A stretch of 64,000 nucleotides of DNA from Sympetrum striolatum. Lineage: Eukaryota; Arthropoda; Insecta; Odonata; Libellulidae. The position numbers were made by a program, and so were the translations under genes. The notes beneath the pieces were generated by a model. The model did no database searches and had not been told where the DNA came from. It worked only from the letters and a program-made list of their open reading frames with translations. This document shows, piece after piece, positions 11,461-24,793 of the stretch. The stretch is from contig OX388352.1 of assembly GCA_947579665.1 (NCBI GenBank), positions 73,384,113-73,448,112 of the forward strand, given 5' to 3'. Numbering within the stretch: the stretch's first letter is position 1; every line of letters starts with the position of its first letter.

Positions 11461-13731
11461 AATTAGAAATCTATGACAAGGCATGTAAACAGAAGTTATG
11501 AATACGTTTCCTAAAATCTGTTTACGGTTTACCTAAGATTCTTTGTTTGCAACACCATTTGTATTTTACTATATATTTCAAAGGGGGAATACAGAATTAC
11601 GTTTGAGGACTTTTCTGATATCATATCGACTTGAAAATTATATCATCAATATGCTTGCATTCCGCAACCAACTTTTACTCGTATATAAGTAAAAATAATT
11701 AAGTTACTGCAGCTGACGCAAAAAACGTCTTTGCTATTAAACGACACTCTACGCGATAAATATTTAGGATACACTTTTTAATCTTAACTATATGACAAAC
11801 TACGCATCATGGATTACCAAATTAAAAATTTTCGGATGCTGTACCACTAAGTTTTAGCACTTCAACACAAGTAAGAAACGACAGTTCACATTGGGCTTTA
11901 AGTACTCTCGTCTTCAATACGAAAATAAGTAACTTTTATAGCGAACCGGTAGAAGAAAACATTTGATATTGCACAAGAGAAATGCTTTTTATCATCTTTT
12001 ATATCTATATAAAGGCCATAATGAGGGTCCCGTATATAAATTATAAAGATTTTAGGATATGTTAATGCTATTGTCTATTATGCTATCACATTCGATATGC
12101 GTGAGGAAAAATCATTATTTTCTGAAAAGTGAGACGAAGAAATTAATATCTCAGAAGAGCTACAGCAGGAAAGACGTCAGTGAAAGTTGATTGGAGAAAG
12201 TGCAAAACTACATAACGCAGTAATAATGAAAAGCCCGAAAGAAATTATTAAAGAAACGATTATACAGTCGAGAGAAAAACGGCGTGGAAATGAAATCTTT
12301 AAAATTTGAACATGAAAAAGCTCTTGCGGGAAATACAAGAAAGGGTTTCTGGATGATATTAACGTCCATGATGACGCAAATTTGCATAATACCACAACGG
12401 TTTTCAAACTGTATTTTTGTTAGGCAAATTATGCGAGAAAAGCGATCAGCCAAAGATATGAAAATCTAGGAAAAAAAGTATCCTCTACCTTGGTGAAGAG
12501 ATAGCTCGAAAACGAAGGAAGCTTTGTGAATGGTAAAGAGGTTATTGGAAATTAGAGAATGGGAAACATGGGATGCTAGAGAGTCTAGTAGCCTCAAGAT
12601 GTAGGCGTAGCTAAAATTAGAGGGAGTAAATTGGACAGAAAACAACGCACAAGTGCCATAAAATAGGAAAGACTATCATCGAGAAGGGTGGAGCGGAAGG
12701 GATGGATTGGAAGTAATGGCCTGAAAGGTGAATAATAATGGCAATATTTGCTCGAAGGATTATTTACGAAGTTAACTGTTTGTGAGGATGTAAACGGATA
12801 AAAACTTCAAACGAATCACATAAGGGAAAACATTCCGTTAGTATTTTTATGGCGATAAATAACGAACAATTAATTAATATAATAGTAATTTCAAGAGCTT
12901 TCGAATACAAAATTTAACTTTTAACGGCACGGGAAGTTGTCCTTCTCAATCGATCGCCATTACCAAGTTATTGCTCCTCTTACCTGTAAAATTAATTCAG
13001 ATTTTTATACGTGAAGAACTTCCCTTTCATAATATATTTTCCTTCAAATTCCGAACGCGCGTTCGATACGCAAACGTTCGTTTCACGCATTTCGAGGGAA
13101 ATTTAACTCGAACCACAACAGCCCTCCTAACTGAGATTTAGATGACAGCGGTGTCTGTAAATCAACTTCCGCGGCAGAGATATGGGTTTTCAAAATTCTC
13201 TGGCCACGTTAGAGATCAAGCAAGGGCCTTTCATTTTTTTAAAATGGCATTTGTCATGGAAAGCGAACATTTCCCGTTTGCGTCAGAATATATGGAGAAG
13301 GAAACCACTCCACAGTATATTCAAAAGATAAGAATCTTACGTAAGATAAGCGGATTTAGTGCGGATTTCCTTCACTGAGTAGAATACGCCGGGAAAATTA
13401 TTCAAATCCGGAGCCACCTGGTGTCGCACCCAGAACCTTTTTGCAAGACGTGAATACATATATACCTGGTAGTGATAACACTTATTTAATCGTGTGTTTG
13501 AAGAAGATATCACACCTGGAAGATTTACCTTAAACACCGTATACCATTATCCCCATCTTAAATGCATGGAGGATTGAAAATGGCGCTTTCGCATTGAACC
13601 AAGGATAATTAGGAAGACGGAAAATTGCGTATGTAAAATGTAATTATGACCTCTGTTAAAAAGGTTTGGGTAAAAAAATTACTTAAAAATTGTCACAATG
13701 GGGCATTTTGCACCGACCTTTAGTCGAATTG
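11461..13731. other. Unassigned AT-rich DNA
   Basis: Several open frames of 60-81 codons (12177-12469, 13142-13537) overlap on both strands and none shows a recognisable motif. No RNA gene seen. Confidence 0.4.
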
Positions 13732-13812
13732 ACGCAAATTCGGGGACATTTCTATGATTATTTATATAGAAGAGCGCGACACCTTAGTGATTTTGAATTC
13801 TCTATCTTAAAG
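13732..13812. repeat. Partial copy of the 11-kb foldback arm
   Basis: GACATTTCTATGATTATT followed by AGAAGAGCGCG and GTGATTTTGAATTCTCTATC matches the outer part of both arms of the element at 10974-11460. The similarity fades after about 80 bp. Confidence 0.7.
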
Positions 13813-15869
13813 GGGTAAAGTAATTACAATAAGTAATCAGATCTTCCCCCCTATTATTTTCGAGAAAAACAGGTTTTAACCTCCGGAATGTGTATATTTG
13901 TGTTGACTGTGCAATGTTTCTAATATCGCCTGCCATCCCGATACTAATACCACCAAAGGTGCTTCAGCTGAAATCGAAAATTTTGTGATGCAGCGAGTGA
14001 AATACACATGTTCGTATCGTCTAAATAACTCGGTTGTTTATTACTACATTAAGATTAGTCTATTAATTGAACACATACTTTTTTTTAATTATGAAACATT
14101 TATCTTTGTCGTTTTTTAAATATAAATCCTTCTTCATTTCGTAGGACACCTTTGAAATTAGTTTACTAATGTTATATGTGCTCTAGCAACTTGTTTTTAA
14201 CAGGCGCCATTAACTTCACCTGGCGGGCGATATTAAGAACAGAGGTAAGCGATGTTGGGAATTCGATCTTGGAAAGTTCTCTCGAGTCATTATTTGAAGT
14301 TTTGCTAGTTACTTAAAATGACATGGGTTAAGAATCGATTGTGATTTCTGGAAAATAAAGGAGGATTATTCTTAGCTATATTAATTTAATTTCTAGCTTT
14401 ATTTCCCATCACAATTGACTGAGATACAGTGAAGAAGTTAGGGTAGGCATTATTTGGGACACTCACCCTACCATCATTTCTCAATTATTTTAGAATCACC
14501 AAATATATATATTAAACCTCTACACATTAGAAATGGACCCACCTAAACAAAAAAAACATTACAAGAAAAGCAAACTCATAAATCTACTGTAAAACGCTAT
14601 ACCACACAGAAATATGGAAAGCAACCGATTGAACACACATTTATCGAACAAATTCAACACAGGCCATCACTAAAAAAGCCTAAGTAAATAAGTGATTATG
14701 AGGCCGAATAATATATCATAATCAGGGAGGGAACTCAAATATCAGAAGGAGAAGTTCTCGGCCATGATTCGTCTACCCGGAGGTCTACACAAACTTTGGG
14801 AAATTAGTCGATTTACTACCCTCTATGTGGCTTGAGATATTACGTGGTGGACTGCCGTGGTCAAGATGAGCTCTTTATTGTCGCACTTTGACAATTGCGC
14901 ATCAGACGACGCAATTTTTCGAATAAACGGGGAATGAAAAAAATCATACCAACGTTAGTTAAATGACAATTTTTCATAAACAAAAGCCTATTGAGTGCTG
15001 GACATGTTTCTATTATTTTGAAGCAAGAAACATATCACGAAACTTTCGAGCGAATCTGTTGGGCTATATGTTATAAGTGTATGTTATCTTTGTTATTGGC
15101 GCATAAAAGTCTTGCGATAACGTCCCTCAAGTGGCGCTGTAGTAATCCAAGGTGGCGCTTGATGCTAAGGTATTTTATTCCCATTTTATCATATTTTCAT
15201 TTCTTCTTAAATTTTCGGAGCTCGAGACAGTTATAAAACATCAGCTATAATGTTCAGTTAATCAGATAATAATACCAGTTTTAAACATTGTAGCTTCTAT
15301 TTAACCTTTAATTTATTCTTTGGATTTGGTTTTACAGAAAATATCTCTTATAAATGGCGGTTGGGAACGGTAGGATGAAAAAGTTAAGAGGCATTGCGCT
15401 AATGATTCGCGACACCTAAAAATGAAGAAAATAGAAAAGTGATGTAATTTTGGATTGCATAGAGATTGACTGATCAGTACAGCAAGAATACAGCAATTTC
15501 TATTTTAATACGATTTTTCCATAAAATTCCTGGTTACGGTCATCGATATAAATGCCTCCTCGCTTTCTATTTAATTGGGATATGCGAAGCTGAAAAGTTG
15601 GTATAATTTTTCTTTACCGCATTCATTTGAGGAATTGGGTCACTTGACGTGTAATCGTTGAAGTGCGACACTAAAGAGTAAAAACTACGCAAGTTAGTTT
15701 TGTAAAATTAATAGTTTAAAACTTCTCAAATCTTAAGACTGAAACACAGTCGGATTTGAAAGTCATCCGTCAAAAAACTATACGTGATGCCTTTTCGGTG
15801 CCAGTCTTATCTTAATGCCATATCCCCATATAAATTATCAACTGCCCAATTCAGGTATCTTCACATTCG
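13813..15869. other. Unassigned AT-rich DNA
   Basis: No gene recognised. The 81-codon frame at 14991-15236 has no family motif. Confidence 0.4.
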
Positions 15870-16690
15870 TTCTCTTTTCTGCCTCTTAATTTATAGTCAG
15901 CTTCCTCCAGAATTTCTGTTGTTTCGATCCATGTTTTTATCCATGTCTTTTTCCGAGTCCAACCCTCAAATCCATACAGTAAAATACACCAAAATAACAA
16001 TATTCGAACCCTTTTATACAGCTATGTTCATGTTTTTGCTTGTTAATAGAGTTTCGACCTCCATAAATGCTATTTTGCCAGTACTATTCTTCTTTTCCGC
16101 TCAATATCTGCTGTCCTCTGTAATTAGACTAGATTGCAGTATTGTTTGACTGTTTGTATTTAGTAATTTTTTATCTTTACATTCAATAGCATATCTTTGT
16201 CCTAATAAATAGCTATTAATAACTTGGTTTTCTTCTCATTCACTCTTAATTTCCATAGCTTTAGAGTCCCAAACACCTTTCATACATTTTTATTATTTTT
16301 TTCTGAATCTGCTGTTGTAAGTACGTCATCTTCATATATGATGCATTGCAAAAATATTTGGAGATGTGCCTTCATTCCTTTTGTTTTGCTTTTCATTATT
16401 TCAATTTATTCTTCAATGTACATATTAACTATAAAAAGGGAGATAGTGTTCCTATCCCCTTTGTGCAACATCCATGTTGCACACCCTCTTTGATCCGAAC
16501 TTCATCCGTTATTCCATTAATATTAAATTTCATCCTTTACTTCGTGTAATCCTTACTTTTTGTTTATTTTGTAGAGATTATTCGTCTGCACTTCCAATCT
16601 ATGTCTCTGGTTCTAAAGAGCTGTTTCACATTGACTGTTTTAAATCCTTTTTCTGAGTCAATGGATAAAATATAAATTTATTTATTTATC
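15870..16690 (-). pseudogene. RTE-type reverse transcriptase remnant
   Basis: Read on the minus strand, the segment around 16450-16530 gives GITDEVRIKEGVQHGCC and then FIVNMYIEE. This corresponds to the RT block GVRQGC..SPxLFNxYIEE. Around 16340-16440 comes CIIYEDDVLTTADSEK, the palm box with YEDD in place of the usual YADD, followed by LWKLRVNEKKTK. Near 15940-15990 the frame reads ILLYGFEGWTRKK, matching the LLYGSExWTxxK box after the thumb. Several frameshifts and stops are present. It is the same general family as the better copy at 29.9-31.1 kb. The long plus-strand open frames over this region are its antisense. Confidence 0.75.
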
Positions 16691-17557
16691 AAAAGGGATG
16701 CACCCATTTTGTTACAAACTAGAAAACATTTTAAAGCAGTTATCACATCAATACAACAAATAATAAGATTGAAAAAAAAACAAAATAGTCCAATAATAGG
16801 GCACAAATACAAAAAATACAAAACGATAAATTGAATAATTATTGTTTATGTCACAAATTACCAAAAATGACATGATAAGTATGTGATGCGTTAAATCTTA
16901 CTAGAAAATATACAGTTTGGTACTTACAAGCTGAAGAGAAAATTTTATAAAGAATTAGAAAATAGCATAGATATTTTACTTTAATAAAATAATTGTGCAA
17001 AGGAAGTCTTTCTATATTTATTATCTAACTGCTCACTTCTTATCTTGTCTCTATTATAATCCACAAGGAAAGCAAAGTCTCTCTAGTCCCTCTAAGGCTA
17101 CATCACGTTTGAGACACAATTCACTATTTCCCTGAAGTATAAAATGCGACTCAGTGACTACATCCAAAGTGTTTTGAGATGTGTCCCTTTATCCCTGAGA
17201 CAGACTACGGAAACGTGCTCTGCGTGCCCAGAAATCTGTGTTTCTGTGGAAATCCACGTCTAACATTTTAACGATTCTCCAACGTAACCTGCGTGGGAGA
17301 GAGTCAAAATATATTACGTGAGATGGAAGGCCCATTAAACCCTTCCTCGTTGATAAACAGTCAAATGAAATGATATTACCCATTTTCCTTGACGTCCTCC
17401 TCCCTCTCCACTCCGATTTGCTTTTTCCTCCACTATCCACCCTTCGGTTCCTTTCTAAAGCTGAACGTCCGGCCGTTAATGAAAACAACGTACTATTAAA
17501 CACCATTGGCACCACTCGCAGCGATAAATCACAGTCGGTCGGTCAGTAAATGAGTCG
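16691..17557. other. Unassigned AT-rich DNA
   Basis: A 108-codon minus-strand frame (17189-17515) is rich in Arg and Ser and has no recognised domain. A Leu/Val-poor composition and no neighbours argue against a gene. Confidence 0.35.
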
Positions 17558-17645
17558 TCGCACAGTGAGCTAAAATCGAAGGCCAAAACTATGAAAACGC
17601 TATTTTTCAGTACAGACTATGAAACTTCGCTCGACTTATCATGAA
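17558..17645 (+). repeat. Dispersed repeat with a hAT-like end (copy 1)
   Basis: TCGCACAGTGAGCTAAAATC matches TCGCACAGTGGGCTGAAATC at about 35203 with two or three differences, and both are followed 60-80 bp later by TGAAACTTCGCT. CAGTGGGC resembles the CAGNG starts of hAT transposons. The opposite end was not found, so the class is tentative. Confidence 0.5.
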
Positions 17646-19569
17646 TGCATTACGCATACAACCATGAAAGTCATTTAGATTGAATCCTGTGAATGAAAAT
17701 TCTACAATTCTAGTTAAAGTTGACAACATTTTACGAAAAATTCCGTTCTCCGATTTATTGCGAAGCTCGTCAACTTCAAGCCGAGAGACCCAAACGAAGA
17801 CAATTATAGGGTAGATATAATTTAGCATTATAAATATGTTCCTCTCCCACCGTGGAAAATGGTTTTGATGTTCACTGATGACTATTTACATACTTTACGA
17901 AACAAAATGGCGGACCCTTATTTTATAGAAAAAAGTTTTACGTAAAACGAGGAAAATAGTAGAAAAAGACATCGAGTGACACGGGCTAGCACGATAATCT
18001 TTGAAGCTTTTTCTAGAGGAATCTGAAATACAATATTGCATCAATTTGCAAAGAATTGCTTATAAAGAATAAATAATTCTTGATGTTTAAAGAATTGCTA
18101 CGATAAGGCAGTGGGCATTACTCAAATGACTCAGAGCGGGGGATGGAAATATATAGAAGATTAATACAAAAGATAAAATTTCCAAATAAGTTCAGAGAAA
18201 GTGATATGATGTTACTGGTATAATTGGACCTCAGTGTAGTAGGAATAAGCCCTTCTGATACCCCGGTGGAGATCAAGGAAGTAGATGCTATTTTTTATAG
18301 ATATCTTTACGTAACAAATTGTTTCAAGAATTCAAATTTTCTACGAACGATATGCTAAAGCAATCGATTGGGAAAATAGAGTCATGGTGCATACACCCCA
18401 GCCACATTGCTCGATTACCAATTTCTCCCTTTTCCAATTCATACTGTGCATAGAAGAGCTTTCTTGGTACATTAACTGATCTGAATGTAACCGCTCACGA
18501 TTCGATTATCTTCTCCATCCGAAAAAAACCTGGATATAAGTGTATACTTGTCGCTGGGCGAAGTTTTAACAGTTTGGAATAAATAAAATTGTACACATTC
18601 CTATTGCAAATACAAACATAACGCTTAGTGTATAAATTACATTACAAGTGATGTTACGGTATTCACACATCTGCAGCATTTTCATGTTAACTTCGCTTTA
18701 CTTTTAAACAAAGTTTACAATGATGTTATTCGAGATATTTTGTTTCTGAATGCGATCTTGTAATAGAAATGCCGATGTTTTATTTTCATCTTTAAATGCT
18801 CTCAAAAAATCCAAATCCAGCTTGAAGCTGGCAGAAGTTGATTTAGCAGGCCATGTTAAAATAGAAGTTTTTCGTAAACCGAAGTTTTCCGTAAAAAAGA
18901 ACGTATTAAGATGTAAATATTGGATTCATGAAATCGTCATTTTCTTAATACCACATTTCGTTCTGCGCTGTTCATTTCGAGGACGAAAAAGCCTTCGAAA
19001 ATAGGAGGGATTACACTAATTTTCCTTTGACTAAGGCGTGAAAACAGGTTTCGGGAAGCAAACCATGGTTGGGTGCGCATTTAGATCTTTCGAAGTAATT
19101 CTAGAAACCAATTATCGAAAGCCTCGTTTGTCAAATTGGAATAAAAAATCTTGGCGGCCCGCTTGCAACTATCGTCACCTTTTCCTGCAAGCGTATAGCA
19201 AAATTCTGTGATTACTGCAATAACGTGATTTTCAGTTCTTACGTTATGATACTACGTTACGACAGCATTTACCTATTTGATAGCCAATAAAAATTTGCAT
19301 TAACATTACTCCATTCCTACATTGAGTACTTGGATTTCCAGTCGTCATCTTTGTGCGTTCGGAAACGGTCTGTCTGTGAGAGTTCTTTTTTTAGGAGTTT
19401 TAAAGCCATATTTTCTTCACGTTGCTGAGGGAATAACGGTAATAGGGTATGTGTAAACAAACGGTATTACTTATTAGATGAATATACAGAAATATGCCTA
19501 AGTTTTCAAATAGATATGGCTCTGTAACTCAAACGGTTAGTTTGGAAGGAAACGACGAAGTAAAAATGG
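17646..19569. other. Unassigned AT-rich DNA
   Basis: An 84-codon plus frame at 18750-19004 shows no recognisable domain. No RNA genes or repeats recognised. Confidence 0.4.
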
Positions 19570-20520
19570 CAGAGCTGCGTATATTGTACCGTTTGCAGTT
19601 GCCTTTATTGTACCGGTACAATTTAGGAAACCGTAGTGCTTTTAAATGATTATTTAGCTTTTTCAAAAAAATAACGATATTCTTAGTTGATCTGATGCAT
19701 TTTTAACGTGTTATTCATTGTTAATAATTAATTAAATTGTTAATTTGCATCACAGCATGGGTCCTAAAAGAAAATATGGAAAGTGGAGCGTATATGAACC
19801 AAATTTAGCTGTGGCAGCATATTTAGATGGAGATTAGGGTTTAATGAATGTGTGCTTATTTGTAACATATCAAAGACAACTATAAAAAGACACGATGAAA
19901 ATAAGAACAAAAGCGCAAATGGGGAAATAAAAGTTTTTAGTCGTAGTATTTTCGAAAGAAATTTAAGCGGAATTAGAGAAACACATCCTAAAATATGAAG
20001 AGATAATGTTTGTTTTAACCTTATCCGATGTTAGAAATCTTGCATTTGACGTTGCATAAAGGAACGGAATAGATCATAGCTTAAACGTCGAAAAAGGCGG
20101 GAAAAAGATAGTTCTCTGGTTTGATGAAGAGACATCCTAAATTATCATGCAGACAGCTTCATCCATGGCTCGGGCCAAAGGATTCAATAAACAAAAGGAC
20201 TGCATATACACTATAATATATTAATTACATTGATCTTATCTGTAATGGATTTATTTAGCTTCAATTGAATGTGTGGTACAATATAGGAAACCACTGGTTC
20301 AATTTATGAAAATGGTTTCTTAATTTTTACCATTTGCAGATACTTATAAATTCAGAAATATTTTCCTATTAACGGTGAGATTTTGAACATTTAACTATCA
20401 GATTCTATGTAATACATCAAACTGAACAAAACAAAACAGTTTCAATCACTAAAGAACTAACAATTTGGGCAACATAAAATAAAAAGTAAAAAGTAGTACA
20501 ATATAGGGAACTCTCTCCTA
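19570..20520 (+). pseudogene. pogo/Tigger-like DNA transposon remnant
   Basis: From the ATG at 19757 the frames read MGPKRKYGKWSVYEPNLAVA, then LEKHILKYEE, LTLSDVRNLAFDVA, GIDHSLN, and SSMARAKGFNKQKD. This order matches the N-terminal half of pogo/Tigger transposases: a pipsqueak-type helix-turn-helix near the start, then the CENP-B-like DNA-binding segment with LTxxDVRxLAYxLA, IxHPFN and SxARAxGFNK. Multiple stops and frameshifts are present and the DDE catalytic half is absent. The motif GTACAAT(A/T)TAGG recurs at 19616, 20276 and 20498 and TATATTGTACC occurs at about 19582, possibly remnants of terminal or subterminal repeats. Dead copy. Confidence 0.75.
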
Positions 20521-21984
20521 TATCGTTCAAACATTATGGAAATACGGACTTCGCTAGTAATAAGTGGCATAAATCGGACTCGAAGCATAGGAGAGTAACC
20601 AAGGCAGAGAAATACAAAGAACCAGCACGTTATGAGCAGAGCACGAGGAAACACGATTGGAACATCGTCAAGACAGTAAGCAAAACAAGACGAGTGCTGT
20701 AATGATGGATGGCGACCACAATACGGCTGCCTTCTTCGCGGAGATTTTTCGCCGTTTATTTTGGCACTCTTCTTTCGACTCGTCACACAAATCGCCTCCC
20801 CAAAGATAAAATCGTTTGTCCTCACCTCTCTCATTTATTTCAATTCCGCAATCTTCCGATTCTCGCTGAGTCTCGAAAGATCCCTTTCTGTCCTTTTTTT
20901 AAATGTTCTCCCACTCCCAGCTGCCCAAGGTCGTAAATCCAGCTACAGTTCCATTCGTTTATCCCATTCCGCTCTAGTTCATTGTTTTCCCCTTCTATCT
21001 TCCGCTATTTTTGTCTCTCTTCCATCTGGAATCGAAAACCCTCGCCAGGAGGAATTCACCCCAGCCTGGATATTAAAATCCCCGCTTCTCGACCGCTTCG
21101 TTTATTTAATATTCCTTTTTTCCTCCAAAGAAAATTTCCCTTTTCTCTTTAAAAACATCTTCGTTCCCTTGGATTCCGTCTCATCTTCCGTGCCAAACTC
21201 TCCTCGCAATACTTCATTCGAGAGTCCTCTTTCGCCACTTAATTGCTTCTCTCTTCCATTTTCTTTCCCAAGGAAGCCTAGAATCCTCGAACGATGGTCA
21301 ACGGCTTTCAATTAATACGCGAAAATTCTCCAATACGCTTCGTGCAAGAGAGGATAGAAAGGAAACATTTGTTGCCAGAATCAGATACACTTTTTTCACA
21401 ACAATGCTCGGAACTGACTTAGCGAGTACTTTTCCTTTGTTTTAAATTTATTGAGTTTCATTTTCTTTTTTCTGCTTATACATATAGCTCTTTCAGAGCT
21501 GAACAGACGTTAAAATAGTTAATCATAATTCTTTCTGTCGCCTTTTTAACTATCGCTGCTACTATAAAAATGTAAATAAATGTCGAGAAAAATTTCCATC
21601 TATCATCAAAGGCAGTTTGAATTTGAACTAAAGTTTTATTTTGAGAAGATCCTCCTTAAAGAAAGTGGCGTAAATTATTTTACTGATCGTAAAATCGCCC
21701 TGTTATGATTTCAATGACAGAGTGTAATGCTTTTACTGTATATTACTTCTTAAATCTTCGTGCTGCTCCGGTTAGTGGCTTGTCGTACTAATTTTAAAAC
21801 AAAGATTAGCCTTAGTTGAAACCTAAGAATGGTCGCGTTGATCCCTTTTTTACCTAAGCTGTCCAACAAATAGTACAATAGCCAATAGTTAAGTAAATAT
21901 ATTTATAAAGTACTACGGATTCCTTTAGAGATCATAGTCGTCAACTTCATAGTGATGTAGAAATAGTACAGAATTCATTTATGA
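20521..21984. other. Unassigned DNA with a pyrimidine-rich tract
   Basis: From about 20830 to 21320 the plus strand is C/T-rich, which creates a 184-codon open frame (20761-21315) full of Ser, Phe, Leu and Pro. I see no domain, signal of selection or conserved motif, and treat it as a composition effect. Confidence 0.4.
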
Positions 21985-22350
21985 CGTTTTACAAAAAACG
22001 TGTTATCGATTGCTTTCGCGATTCTTTCGCGGAAAAATGTATTCTTAAAAAAAATTCGTTCTAGCATCTATTTACCTGATCTTCCTCGCAGTATCAGAAC
22101 GGCCTATATAACAAGGAGGTCGCAATATACCGGTTACATCTTTTGAGAACGTAATTTTCCTGAACTTATTTAGTAAATTTATCCTTTGAATTAGGGTTCT
22201 ATCTTCCAATGATCCCCATCCCGCGTCCTGCATTATCTGATTAACACTCACTGTTTTATCGTAGCTATTCTTTACAAATGTATCGCCTTTCGTTGTAGGT
22301 TTTCCAATTTCCGAATATGACACTTGTCGGTATTCGTCAGCGTTTGTCAC
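21985..22350 (-). pseudogene. CR1-like RT C-terminal fragment
   Basis: The minus-strand frame from 22350 reads SVNQIMQDAGWGSLEDRTLI, RINLLNKFRKI, ILRPPCYIGRSD and TARKIR. This is the CR1 C-terminal pattern LGWxxLxxRRxxxRLxLxYKI...LxxPxYxGRxDxxxKI. Past 22072 the reading shifts frame and continues with NEFF and FF-rich residues corresponding to the TxFFKxSFFPRxI block. No catalytic region. A short dead copy. Confidence 0.75.
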
Positions 22351-22399
22351 TCACGATTATGGCCAAGAAAAGATTTCGAGAAACGTCTAGGATAAGTTC

Positions 22400-22760
22400 C
22401 GTGACCTGTCTGCGACGTGCCTGCGTAGACGCAGGAAGAAAATTCATATTCGTTGGAATTGAAATTCACCGACAGAATCGAGACCGATAGCATGATGTTG
22501 ACATCGACGCAGAAAACACAGCAAAAATGTTTACAGATAACTGCAATTGACATTGCAAATCATAATCAGAACAAATATATAAGGCTACTACTGGAAGAGC
22601 CAAGTCTTCGTTCCATAGGAACGTTTCTTTCGCAAACACACATCGCACACAGGCATTTTGGAACGCAAACACCCATCACTTGGGCGAGATTTGAACCTGC
22701 GACCTTAGCGGTTATAAGTAAACAGGATTCCAGCACCGGGATAGGCGGTGGAAATATTTT
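22400..22760 (-). repeat. tRNA-derived SINE-like repeat
   Basis: The minus strand contains GGTCGCAGGTTCAAATCTCG (plus 22687-22706). It carries a B-box-like GGTTCAAATC within a GCAGG..CTCGC context that could form a degenerate T-arm. The region upstream on the minus strand (22710-22760) would hold the A box but is degenerate. Downstream, TGGGTGTTTGCGTTCC and CTTGGCTCTTCC look like a SINE body. Boundaries are uncertain. Confidence 0.5.
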
Positions 22761-24793
22761 TAAAGATCTCCACCGGCGGCAGAAAGCAATCCGATCAAAC
22801 TATGTACATATCCCCAAAAGAAGCTGATCAATCGATTTCCGATGGAATTGATCCAAGGAGAAACAATTATGAAATCATGATTTTAGATATACAAACAAAG
22901 TACCATAATAACAATAATAAACGTTCGGATGCGAATAAACGACACTTACTCAGACTCAACTCAGTGTAGAAATTAGCCCGATTAATCCACAATGCGGATG
23001 CCTTGAATTCAAGGCATCCATCTGACAAGTTTAGCATAAACCAAAGCCCCTTTCTGAACCCCCTCATGACTTCAAAACATTTGACATTTTCTCCGAAACA
23101 TTTATTTATCCTACAATTTATTCTAAATAAGTTTTAACATGTTTATTCAATGGGAAACTACGAAATAAAATATGTTTCACTTCAAGGACCCTGATTTACT
23201 GAATTATGTTGGTTGGTTAAATACCCGAGGTAATTCAAATAAGACTTTTAGTAATAATAGGTCGCCGAAATTTTTATATTTTACAATTTAAAAATGTATT
23301 TACAAAACTGACTGTATAGAATATCATCAGAAATAATATGCATATGTAACACTGAATACTTAAATGTGTTTTATGCGAGAATAGGGTTTGTTGAATCTTA
23401 ATCTGAGATGATGAACTTATTATGCGTCCCCAATGTGGCCAAATTTTCACATCTAAAAAAAGCTATTTAACTTTGACTCTATTTCTTGATTCATCCCGCC
23501 AAGCGGAAAATGAGAAAGATTCTTTTTATACAATAAAACGCGACGAAAGGGACAAAAATTCCTTTTCTTGTGAATGAGTTCGGAGTAGGAATATAGGCGA
23601 AACATTTTTAAGCACGGACTGATGGTTTCACATGGGGCCTGACGGCTTCATAAGCCATTCGCCCCGAAATATCTAGAAAAAGGGGACGCTTATACCATCC
23701 ATGGAGCATCAAAAATGAGACTGCCACCATCTGCCACCGCTGACTCTGTCACCGAGGGAGTGCAGAAGTAAACTAACATACCATCCTAAATTTCAGAAGA
23801 CTGTCGTATTCCGCCATTGAATCAATATTTCTGCTTTTTTATCTCATTAAAATAATATTATTTTAGAATTAAAATGCGTTATTTCAAGATCCGTAACATA
23901 TGACACCTGATCAAACATTCCTTCTTCCGGCAAAGAAAATTTTTCTATCCCGGATGTAAACCTCATTTTAACTTTAAAGATAAATAAGAGAGTTTTCAAA
24001 ATTACGGATGCAGAGAAAACAAAAATAATTTAAGTAATAAAATAAATTGAATTACTCAAGAAAATAATTTCACAAATGCGTCTTTTCCTTCCATAAATTC
24101 CCGTTTTATAGCATTCATTCGTACATTAATTTTCTTTAAAAATGTTTCAAGATATACTCAAGAGTAAATTGATACTCCTCAAGGCGAGAAAAAACTCAAG
24201 TGTACGAAATTTTGGATTATTATCTCTTTTAATGCCACCGAGAGCGGAGATTTCATAGTTACTCTCTTTAAATAAAACAAACGCTAAAGAAACATATAGT
24301 ATTGAAAGCATTCAACATTTTTTGATGTTTGGCATCGAATCGCAGTGAACTCTTTCGGGATGAATTTTTCATCTTTTTATCACTTATTCAATTTTTCTTT
24401 CTCGGAATATATTACGGCGAGGAAAAGCGAATAAAAAAAACGAATGAAATTTTAATGGAGCAAAGAAGCAGTTCGGGAACTATTTAGTTTAATATGCAAA
24501 AGGTTTCGAGGGCATGTGAAATGTAGGGAAAGGCAAAAGTTTTCCGGAATCGGATTTTAAATGCACGAACTCAAGAAAACTTTGAATAACAGGAATTTCT
24601 GATAATATTCGGTATATACCTCGATATATAAAAATAGGGGGAAGTATAAATTTATCCCCTCCCAAAATAGGATTTTCCATAACCTCTCCTTTTCATTCTT
24701 ATCAGCTCTTCCTTCGGGATGTAAATATATTTTCTGTGCTTGATGATGCTACTCCGCTGGCGAAGATGGTCGCAAATGTGTAGTGTTTGAAGC
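22761..24793. other. Unassigned AT-rich DNA
   Basis: No gene recognised. Short open frames at 22748-23067 and 24489-24680 lack motifs. Confidence 0.4.

Noticed and set aside
15784..16549. Plus-strand frames of 67-121 codons with hydrophobic stretches resembling membrane segments
   Set aside because: They are antisense to a degraded RTE reverse transcriptase on the minus strand.
20761..21315. 184-codon plus-strand open frame
   Set aside because: Lies in a C/T-rich tract; composition (Ser, Phe, Pro, Leu) and absence of motifs indicate a low-complexity artefact.
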